Assembly: GCA_002504435.1 (NCBI GenBank)
Contig: DAQP01000017.1
Span: forward strand, 8,126-21,038
DNA: 12,913 nt
Reading direction: 5' to 3'
Source: Euryarchaeota archaeon UBA438
Lineage (GTDB): Archaea > Thermoplasmatota > Poseidoniia > Poseidoniales > Thalassarchaeaceae
The notes beneath the pieces were generated by a model that worked only from the letters and a program-made list of their open reading frames with translations, searched no databases and was not told the origin of the DNA. This document shows, piece by piece, positions 1 to 6,367 of the stretch; position 1 is the first letter of the stretch; every line of letters starts with the position of its first letter. The position numbers were made by a program, and so were the translations under genes.

Positions 1-2522
1 CTAATCATCATCCCAGTGCCAGTAAGCATGAACAGCTGGTCATCTAGGTCAGGAATCTGTCTGACTGCAACAATCTCGTCATCACCGTCCAAGGACATAG
101 TCTTCACGCCCTTGGTCCCCCTGTTGGTTCTCCTGTAACCATCTCTCTCATGCACTTCCACGCCTTCCTCGTCACGCATCGCTTCTCCAGTCTCAGGGTC
201 TATCACAGGAACCATTCCTCCCGATCCGAGCCTACTTCTCTTGGCCATGCCCAGTTTTGAGATGGTTAGTACGCTAGTATCGAAATCATCTGTCACAATC
301 ATCCCAATTACCCTGTCTCCATCCTCTAGCTTCATGCCGGAGACCCCTTGGCTTACCCTGCCCTGAACTCTTACCAGGTGTGTGTGCTGTTCCTCCCCTG
401 TGGCCGGGTCAGTCCTACTTCGCACTTCAGCTGGCTTGAACCTGCATGCGTTCCCTCTCGCTGAAACAAGTACTACGTGGTCGCCCTCGGTAGCAGGCCT
501 GACAGAAACAAGGGCATCCGCCTCGCCCTCGGCGAATTTTAGCGCATACTTGCCGTTTCTGTTGATCTTGACGTATTCAGATAGGTGACTCCTCTTTATC
601 CTCCCATTGAGCGTGGAGAAGATTAGGAAGTGACCTTCAGGATTTTCAATCAGTTCCCTATTCATTGGGAGAATTGAGATTACCTTCTCGTCCTCCCTTA
701 TCCCGCCTAGAAGATTTCGAACGTGTGTCCCCTTCCCGTACCTGCTAGCCGAGGGAGTCTCCCACGCCCGCAGGCCATACACCCTGCCCATGTCAGTGAA
801 TATCAGCAACCTGTCCTTTGAGAAGCAGGTAACTATCTTGGAGGGAGCGTCCTCTTCCTTGGTCGAGACCCCCTTGAGTCCCTTCCCGCCTCTGTTCTGG
901 AGCCTGAATGACTCGACCGGTAGGTGCCTCATGTAATTGTCCTGAGTCAGTGAGATAACGATAGACTGCTCTGCAACCAAATCTTCCCTGTCCATTGAAA
1001 GCGGTGTCGGATTGATCTCCGTCCTACGTTCATCCCCATGCCTCTCAACCACTTCTTCAAGCTCCTCCACGATGATATTCAGACGCTTTACCCTGCTGTC
1101 CAAGATTCCTCTGAAATTCTTTATTGCATCCTTCAACTTCTCAAGCTCATCTGCAACCTCCTTTACGTTAAGCTTAGTCAGTTGGTAGAGCCTCCTCTCC
1201 GCAATGGCCTTGGATTGCCTTTCCGAGAAATCAAATTTCTTGATTTTGGTGTACTTCTCCTCTCCTCTTAGGTATCTCTCAAACTGGTCCCGGGACTCTG
1301 AGTTTCGTCCGACCACTATGATTTCATCCATCCTCTTCTGGGCCTTCATCAGGCCCTCGAGTATGTGCGCCCTAGCTTCCGCCTTGTCCAACTCAAACTG
1401 CGTCCTCCTTTCGATGACTGATTCCCTGTGCCTCACGTGAGTGTGTAGTATCGTGCGAAGATCCAGCTGTACGGGCTCGCCCTTCAATATCCCCATCATA
1501 TTTGCAGAGTACGACTCCTGCAATCTGCTAGACTGGTACAACTGGTTCAGTACGGCCTGTGGGTCCGCATTCTGCTTAATCTCAATGACCACTCTTATCC
1601 CCTCCTTGCTGGACTCATCCCTGATGTCCCTGATGCCCTTCACAGACTCCTTCTGAACTAGTTCGGCGATTCCCTGGAGCATTGGAGCCTTCTTCACCTG
1701 GTATGGGATTGAGTGCACTATGAGCCTCTTCCCAGTCGAGTCATCTATTACCTCCACGTCCGATCTAATGTGGAATCGTCCGTGACCTGTCCTGTACATG
1801 TCCACAATTCCATCGATACCGTATAGGGTGGCTCCTGTCGGGAAGTCCGGCCCCTTGATGTGTTCCATATACTCAAGAGCGTCTATTTTCGGAGGGTTGT
1901 CAAGTCCTATTTTCCTGTTTTGTTCAATCACTCTTCCGATGTGGAATTTTATCGCTGAAGCAACCTCTCCTAGGTTGTGAGGGGGGATCTTCGTCGCCAT
2001 CCCAACTGCAATTCCATCACTACCATTTAGCAATAGGTTAGGCAGCCTTGAAGGCAAAACTGTCGGCTCTACTTCGCTCTCATCGAAGTTTGGCTCCATA
2101 TCTATCGTGTTCTTGTTTATGTCTTCCAGCATATGCAGCGATAGACGGTCAAGCCTGCTTTCCGTGTATCTCATTGCGGCCGGTGGGTCGCCATCAATCG
2201 ATCCAAAGTTGCCCTGTCCGTCAACTAGGGGGTACCTGAGTGAGAACTCCTGCGCCATCCTCACCATAGTGTCGTAGAGGGCTTGGTCACCATGAGGGTG
2301 AAATTTACCCATAACTTCCCCGACTGACCTAGCAGACTTGCTGTACCCTTTGTCATGAGTGTGGCCCGCTTGGTGCATGCCCCACAGAATTCTCCTGTGC
2401 ACGGGCTTTAGGCCGTCCCTGACATCTGGCAGGGCTCGTCCAATGATCACGCTCATCGCGTAATTGATGTAACTCTCTTTCATCTCGTCAGAGATGTCCC
2501 TCCTCAGCAAATCTTCACTCAT
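1..2522 (-). CDS. gyrA: DNA gyrase subunit A (3' end cut by window edge)
   Basis: The breakage-reunion subunit of DNA gyrase, a type IIA topoisomerase that introduces negative supercoils with GyrB. I translated 840 codons from ATG at 2522, with no stop before the window edge. The N-terminus reads MSEDLLRRDI and continues into the winged-helix region. The active-site tyrosine is Tyr119 in AAMRYTESRL. The quinolone region reads HPHGDQALYD (residues 75-84), with Gln80 where E. coli has Ser83 and Asp84 matching Asp87. The C-terminal DNA-wrapping domain starts near a GyrA box QNRGGKG (residues 542-548) instead of the usual QRRGGKG, which argues for GyrA rather than ParC. E. coli GyrA has 875 residues, so little is probably missing. 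ATG lies 3 nt after the gyrB stop, and GTGAT just upstream, overlapping that stop, can pair with the 16S rRNA 3' end. The two subunits are thus likely made from one mRNA. Confidence 0.97.
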   Translation of the reverse strand, partial: MSEDLLRRDISDEMKESYINYAMSVIIGRALPDVRDGLKPVHRRILWGMHQAGHTHDKGYSKSARSVGEVMGKFHPHGDQALYDTMVRMAQEFSLRYPLVDGQGNFGSIDGDPPAAMRYTESRLDRLSLHMLEDINKNTIDMEPNFDESEVEPTVLPSRLPNLLLNGSDGIAVGMATKIPPHNLGEVASAIKFHIGRVIEQNRKIGLDNPPKIDALEYMEHIKGPDFPTGATLYGIDGIVDMYRTGHGRFHIRSDVEVIDDSTGKRLIVHSIPYQVKKAPMLQGIAELVQKESVKGIRDIRDESSKEGIRVVIEIKQNADPQAVLNQLYQSSRLQESYSANMMGILKGEPVQLDLRTILHTHVRHRESVIERRTQFELDKAEARAHILEGLMKAQKRMDEIIVVGRNSESRDQFERYLRGEEKYTKIKKFDFSERQSKAIAERRLYQLTKLNVKEVADELEKLKDAIKNFRGILDSRVKRLNIIVEELEEVVERHGDERRTEINPTPLSMDREDLVAEQSIVISLTQDNYMRHLPVESFRLQNRGGKGLKGVSTKEEDAPSKIVTCFSKDRLLIFTDMGRVYGLRAWETPSASRYGKGTHVRNLLGGIREDEKVISILPMNRELIENPEGHFLIFSTLNGRIKRSHLSEYVKINRNGKYALKFAEGEADALVSVRPATEGDHVVLVSARGNACRFKPAEVRSRTDPATGEEQHTHLVRVQGRVSQGVSGMKLEDGDRVIGMIVTDDFDTSVLTISKLGMAKRSRLGSGGMVPVIDPETGEAMRDEEGVEVHERDGYRRTNRGTKGVKTMSLDGDDEIVAVRQIPDLDDQLFMLTGTGMMI
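879..899 (-). other. GyrA box (QNRGGKG) coding segment
   Basis: This segment encodes GyrA residues 542-548, QNRGGKG, at the start of the C-terminal beta-pinwheel. In bacterial gyrase the seven-residue box QRRGG(R/K)G is needed for DNA wrapping and negative supercoiling. Here only the second position differs (Asn for Arg), so the box is recognisable and the enzyme is most likely a true gyrase. Confidence 0.85.
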
Positions 2523-2525
2523 TGA

Positions 2526-4535
2526 TCACACATCCAGCGCCGTAACCTTCGAAGCATTTGTCTCAATAAATGAGCGCCTATCGGGAACGTCTTCGCCCAT
2601 CAGTACTGTGAAGAGCTCATCGGCCTCTTCAGCATCCTTGGCCTCGACCTTCATCATGACTCTTGCTTCGGGGTCCATCGTCGTCTCCCATAGTTGATCC
2701 GGGTTCATTTCCCCAAGGCCCTTGTACCTCTGTACATCGATCTTTGACGATGGGGACTCCTTCAGCATCCTCTTAACGACCGAGTCTCTTTCTTTCTCGC
2801 TATGCACCCACTCGACCTGCTTCCCCCTTGATATTGAGAAAAGCGGAGGGGCGGCGATGTACACATTTCCATTGGTTATTGCCCGTTTCATGAATCTCCA
2901 CATGAATGTGAGTATCAGCGTCCTGATGTGGGCCCCATCGACATCAGCATCTGTCATGATTATTATTTTCCCATACCTGAGCTTCTCCGGATCAAAGGCC
3001 CCCTCGGCCTCTTCCTCGTTGCCGACCCCTGCCCCTAGGGCCCTGATCATTCGTTGAATCTGCTCATTTGAGAACACCTTGGTGAGGTTTCTCTGCTGCC
3101 TCTCGACGTTCAGAATCTTGCCTCTTAGTGGCAATATTGCCTGTGTTCTCCTGTCCCGTGCATTCTTCGCGGAACCGCCCGCACTTTCTCCCTCGACGAT
3201 GTATATCTCGCATTCTGCGGGATCCCTCGATTGACAGTCTGCAAGCTGCCCTGGCAGTCCACCGCCTTCCAGTACGCCTTTTCTTCTCGTCAGATCGCGC
3301 GCCTTCCTGGCCGCCTCTCTTGCTCTGCTGGCCAATAGGGCCTTTTCGACTATCTGCTTCGCCACTGAAGGGTTCTCCTCGAAGAACTCTCCCAGTTTGT
3401 CATTGACAATCTGCTCAACAATCCCAGCCACCTCGCTAGTGACCAATTTTGCCTTTGTTTGTGCGTTGAATGACGGGTCCGGGTGTTTGATTGAGATTAC
3501 TGCAGAAACACCCTCCCTGACGTCATCGCCAGATAGGCCTTTCACGTTCTTCAGCAGATTCTTTGACTGGGCATAACCATTCACTGTTCGTGTCAGGGAG
3601 CTCTTCAGTCCAGAGAGGTGTGTCCCTCCATCTGTATTGTGTATGATGTTAGTGAAACAGTGGATCGACTCCGAGTATGCATCAGTCCATTGCAAAGCAA
3701 CCTCTACGTGAACTTCTCCCTTGTCACCTTCTTTGCTACCCAGTACATGTAGGACATCTTCGTGAACGACTTCTTTGTTTTTGTTCATGGATTCTACATA
3801 CTCCCTGAGTCCCCCATCGTACTTATGCTCAATTTCCACATCCGCCTCTCCCCTCAGGTCCCTGGCAATTATCTGTAGTCCCGCATTCAGGAATGCGGTT
3901 CTTCTGAGCCTCGTGTTTATCTGCTCAAAGTCGAATTCCGTGATGTCGCTGAATACTTCATCCAAATCCGGCTTAAAGGAAATAATCGTTCCAGTGATTT
4001 CTGAACTACCTATTGACTTAAGTCTGCCTTGGGGGACTCCCTTTTTGTAGGTCTGTTGCCATTCCTTGCCATCCCTGTGGATTGTCATAGTAAGGGAGTC
4101 CGAAACTGCGTTAACAGCACTCACCCCAACTCCATGAAGTCCACCAGCTACTTTGTAGGCTTCATTGTCGAACTTACCTCCCGCGTGAAGCTTTGTCATG
4201 ATCACCTCGGCAGCGCTAACGCCCTCCTCGTGTTTGCTAACAGGAATCCCTCTTCCGTGATCCGTCACAGTAACTGATCCATCTGGGTTTAGGTCAACTT
4301 CGACTGTGGGGTTGTGGCCGGCAAGATGTTCGTCAACTGCATTGTCTACAACCTCCCAAATACAGTGGTGCAGAGCAGAGCCGTCATGAGGGTCCCCGAG
4401 GTACATCCCCGGTCTCTTTCTTACTGCCTCTAGCCCTTCCAGGACTTGGATACTGCTAGCGTCGTAGTCATCAGCCACATTCTCACTCTCGGTTCCTTGA
4501 GGGTTCCCATAGGGAACCCTCAACTGGTATGTCAT
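2526..4535 (-). CDS. gyrB: DNA gyrase subunit B
   Basis: The ATPase subunit of gyrase. Residue numbers count from ATG 4535 (669 aa). The GHKL ATPase domain shows EVVDN (Glu61, Asn65), TDHGRG (Asp92) and GGLHGVG (131-137). The transducer domain carries the QTK loop (359-361), whose Lys361 should contact the ATP gamma-phosphate. The Toprim domain has VEGES with Glu449 and the metal-binding TDADVDG (Asp529, Asp531, Asp533), followed by the C-terminal RYKGLGEMN motif. At 669 residues it lacks the roughly 165-residue insert of E. coli GyrB (804 aa) and is like the shorter bacterial and archaeal forms. It is first in an operon with gyrA. The start is uncertain: family members usually begin close to the YDASSIQVLEGL block, here residue 24, and an in-frame GTG at 4478 (Val20) would give MADDYDASS. 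A large palindrome lies between the two candidate starts. Euryarchaeal gyrases are generally considered acquisitions from bacteria. Confidence 0.97.
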   Translation of the reverse strand: MTYQLRVPYGNPQGTESENVADDYDASSIQVLEGLEAVRKRPGMYLGDPHDGSALHHCIWEVVDNAVDEHLAGHNPTVEVDLNPDGSVTVTDHGRGIPVSKHEEGVSAAEVIMTKLHAGGKFDNEAYKVAGGLHGVGVSAVNAVSDSLTMTIHRDGKEWQQTYKKGVPQGRLKSIGSSEITGTIISFKPDLDEVFSDITEFDFEQINTRLRRTAFLNAGLQIIARDLRGEADVEIEHKYDGGLREYVESMNKNKEVVHEDVLHVLGSKEGDKGEVHVEVALQWTDAYSESIHCFTNIIHNTDGGTHLSGLKSSLTRTVNGYAQSKNLLKNVKGLSGDDVREGVSAVISIKHPDPSFNAQTKAKLVTSEVAGIVEQIVNDKLGEFFEENPSVAKQIVEKALLASRAREAARKARDLTRRKGVLEGGGLPGQLADCQSRDPAECEIYIVEGESAGGSAKNARDRRTQAILPLRGKILNVERQQRNLTKVFSNEQIQRMIRALGAGVGNEEEAEGAFDPEKLRYGKIIIMTDADVDGAHIRTLILTFMWRFMKRAITNGNVYIAAPPLFSISRGKQVEWVHSEKERDSVVKRMLKESPSSKIDVQRYKGLGEMNPDQLWETTMDPEARVMMKVEAKDAEEADELFTVLMGEDVPDRRSFIETNASKVTALDV
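4497..4523. repeat. 27-bp perfect palindrome at the 5' end of gyrB
   Basis: On the plus strand TTGAGGGTTCCC (4497-4508), ATA (4509-4511) and GGGAACCCTCAA (4512-4523) form a perfect inverted repeat with 12-bp arms and a 3-bp centre. The next bases outward (4496 and 4524, both C) do not pair. It covers codons 5-13 of gyrB if translation starts at 4535, or lies 18 nt upstream of the start if translation begins at GTG 4478. In RNA it would make a stable GC-rich hairpin. As DNA it has the symmetry of an operator. Its function is unknown. Confidence 0.85.
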
Positions 4536-4678
4536 TACCTGGTGGCGGGTGGTTATTCAACCCTACTAATGGATTTGGAAAAAAACCCCAATTTTAGCCG
4601 TTGGAAGCAGATTCCGTAATATCGAGGAAATCAAACCACTCGACACGGTTAAACAGAATCCTAGGGTCGAGCGGTTGG
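4536..4678. promoter_or_regulatory. Divergent gyrB / aroD promoter region
   Basis: A 143-bp spacer between diverging genes. For aroD, GGTTAAACAG at 4647-4656 contains a TTAAAC box 25-30 bp before ATG 4679, the spacing expected of an archaeal TATA element feeding a leaderless transcript. For gyrB the signals are weaker: an AT-rich TTGAATAA (4560 to 4553, minus strand) lies 18-25 bp before ATG 4535, and CTAAAATT (4597 to 4590) lies farther upstream next to a T-run. No clear Shine-Dalgarno sequence precedes either gene. Transcription start sites are inferred, not seen. Confidence 0.45.
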
Positions 4679-5485
4679 ATGGAACTGCCGCTCGTGTGCG
4701 TAGTCTTGAGTGGATGTACAGTGGACGAGATGCTCAAAGACGCTGCAATGGCCACAGCTTCTGGGGCCGACATAGTGGAGGTTCGCTTGGACAGGCTATG
4801 GGTGAACGAGGTATTTCCAGAGGCCCCAGAGGGGGATGTCGAGGATTCAAAGCCCCGTCGGAACCAGAGGCCAGAGCCAGAATATGTTCCCCAGCCGCTC
4901 GAGTCAGTTGATCTGTCGTCCGTCTTGGATTCTTTCAAGCAGGGCTTGGAACTCCCAGTGATTCTAACTTGCAGATCGGAGGGGCAAGGAGGCTATTTCC
5001 CAGGTACGGAGGAAGAGCGGCTTGATGTATTGAGTGAGGGAATAAAGAGTGGGCCAAGCTGGGTTGACTTGGAATTCGAGATAGGGGACAAGGCCAGAAA
5101 GAAACTAGTGAAGCTAGCATCTGGGAAGACAAAGGTGATTTGCTCTCAGCATTCCTCGGAAAAGCCCCCTCCTGCCTCAGAGATTGTGGCTGAAGTTGAG
5201 GAGATGTCTAACATGGGAGATATGGTGAAGATTTGCTACGCCACCGGCGGGACGGAGGGTTCGCTGAGGCTGTTTGAAGCTGCTTGGGAGCTTAGGGAAT
5301 CGGGAATTAACAGCTCTATTATGGGCATGGGCTCCGGAGGCGACTGGCCAAGGATACACGCCCCACTGCTCCGTCAGCACATGGTTTACTCCACGATGCA
5401 GGTAGGTTGGCACCTTGCATACAAGGGGAAGATAAACAGGTCCGACCTATCCACGGCATGGAAGCTTCTTGGCTATGTTGACTAG
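4679..5485 (+). CDS. aroD: Type I 3-dehydroquinate dehydratase
   Basis: Third step of the shikimate pathway: dehydration of 3-dehydroquinate to 3-dehydroshikimate through a Schiff base with an active-site lysine, in the cytoplasm. The 268 residues from ATG 4679 show the (beta/alpha)8-barrel landmarks of the type I family: EVRLD (Glu34, Arg36), TCRS (Arg99), the SQHS histidine (His158, general acid/base) and MVKICYA (Lys184, Schiff base). MGMGSGGDWPR (Arg225) follows near the C-terminus, where the family has its substrate-carboxylate-binding arginine. ATG 4679 is preferred over an upstream in-frame TTG at 4601 because the fold begins directly at PLVCVVLSG and a TATA-like box lies 25-30 bp upstream. 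Residues about 43-80 are a charged, proline-rich insertion between the EVRLD strand and TCRS, making that stretch about 25 residues longer than in enterobacterial AroD. Its stop overlaps the stop of the convergent gene. Confidence 0.92.
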   Translation: MELPLVCVVLSGCTVDEMLKDAAMATASGADIVEVRLDRLWVNEVFPEAPEGDVEDSKPRRNQRPEPEYVPQPLESVDLSSVLDSFKQGLELPVILTCRSEGQGGYFPGTEEERLDVLSEGIKSGPSWVDLEFEIGDKARKKLVKLASGKTKVICSQHSSEKPPPASEIVAEVEEMSNMGDMVKICYATGGTEGSLRLFEAAWELRESGINSSIMGMGSGGDWPRIHAPLLRQHMVYSTMQVGWHLAYKGKINRSDLSTAWKLLGYVD

Positions 5486-6366
5486 ATATGCCCAGCATCG
5501 GCTTCATTATCGAGATACGGCATTTCCTTGTCTTCCTCAGACACTTCTTCCTTGCCATGTTGCATGTATTTGGAGTGCAAAACGAAAGGGACGATCAGAC
5601 AAGCTAGGGGCAAAGATCCAACCAGAAGTGTGGCTGTGAACTTGGGTATGTTCATCCTCTCCTCAACGTCAATCAGTACTTCCACGTCAATGGCGCCACC
5701 TGCGGCATCACTGTCGGAGTGCCTCCTGTTGTCCCATCCATCAATCACTAGGAAGTACTCCTGATCGCTCCCTCCTAGTGCATTAGATAGTGAACTCCAA
5801 ACAGATCCATCTGAGTCGATAGCAACTGAGAACTCCTCCTCCGATACTCTCTCGTAAGCATGGACATCGCGATATGGCAGCCAATCCACAGTGTCCCTCC
5901 ACTCGACAGGCAAGAAATCGACTTCCATCCACTCCCCATCCTCCCTCATTTCATAATCAATGGTATATCGATCCCAGTCTCCTCCACGCATCAGGTATAC
6001 GTCCCCAATCGGCTCAAGTGGGGCATCGTCAGAGTTTGGAGTCATCTTGATGCAGAATGTGTACCTGTATCCTGGCACAAGCTCAATTTTCAGGGCTGAT
6101 GCACTGTCATTATCAATCGTAGATTCCCAGAATACATCCATTTCGAGGGAAAGTAAATCTCTCCCTCCGCCGAAATCCCAGAAATTCTCCACGCTGTGCT
6201 CTTCAATATAGTCGTCAACATTGGGCTGGTTAACCGCTGAAACCTCGCACGAACTCGCAGCAGCGACGGAAGGAGCCGTTAGGATTGCGGCCATCAGCAG
6301 AATGCTCGGAGAGACCATGCATAGATTGACAAGGTAGGCTGAGGACTTGGGGAATCTCCCACTCAA
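5482..6366 (-). CDS. Secreted single-pass membrane protein of unknown function, downstream of the metallopeptidase
   Basis: I do not recognise a family. From TTG 6366 the product has 294 residues: a signal peptide (about 1-37, with Arg and Lys before the hydrophobic stretch and a VAAASS cleavage area), an acidic, aromatic-rich extracellular region (38-240), a transmembrane helix (about 244-264) and a charged cytoplasmic tail ending in DAGHI. Stretches such as GYRYTF, GDVYLMRGGDWDRY and EYFLVIDGW suggest a beta-sandwich, as in pre-peptidase C-terminal-like domains, but this is a weak impression. The same reading frame opens at 6426, inside the upstream gene. TTG 6366 is chosen because AGGAGGAGGT lies just before it, the upstream stop is 1 nt away, and a normal signal peptide follows. 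It is probably co-transcribed with the metallopeptidase and shares its topology, so it may be a partner. Its 3' end converges on aroD with a 2-bp overlap. Confidence 0.8.
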   Translation of the reverse strand: MSGRFPKSSAYLVNLCMVSPSILLMAAILTAPSVAAASSCEVSAVNQPNVDDYIEEHSVENFWDFGGGRDLLSLEMDVFWESTIDNDSASALKIELVPGYRYTFCIKMTPNSDDAPLEPIGDVYLMRGGDWDRYTIDYEMREDGEWMEVDFLPVEWRDTVDWLPYRDVHAYERVSEEEFSVAIDSDGSVWSSLSNALGGSDQEYFLVIDGWDNRRHSDSDAAGGAIDVEVLIDVEERMNIPKFTATLLVGSLPLACLIVPFVLHSKYMQHGKEEVSEEDKEMPYLDNEADAGHI

Positions 6367-6367
6367 T

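Noticed and set aside
1..3. TAG on the minus strand at the window edge as a gyrA stop
   Set aside because: The gyrA frame uses codons ending at positions divisible by 3 (last full codon 5-3), so this TAG is out of frame and gyrA continues beyond the window.
1..2522. Subunit A of topoisomerase IV (ParC) instead of GyrA
   Set aside because: A near-canonical GyrA box is present and a gyrB-type partner is adjacent, so gyrase is favoured.
2722..3057. Plus-strand frames opposite gyrB and gyrA, up to 111 residues
   Set aside because: They lie wholly antisense to highly conserved gyrase coding sequence and show low-complexity shadow composition.
4601..4678. N-terminal extension of the dehydroquinate dehydratase from TTG 4601
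   Set aside because: The extra 26 residues have no family counterpart, the start would be TTG without a ribosome binding site, and the TATA-like box fits ATG 4679.
4594..4938. 114-residue minus-strand frame over the aroD start
   Set aside because: It mirrors the charged insertion of aroD and has no recognisable features, so it is a shadow frame.
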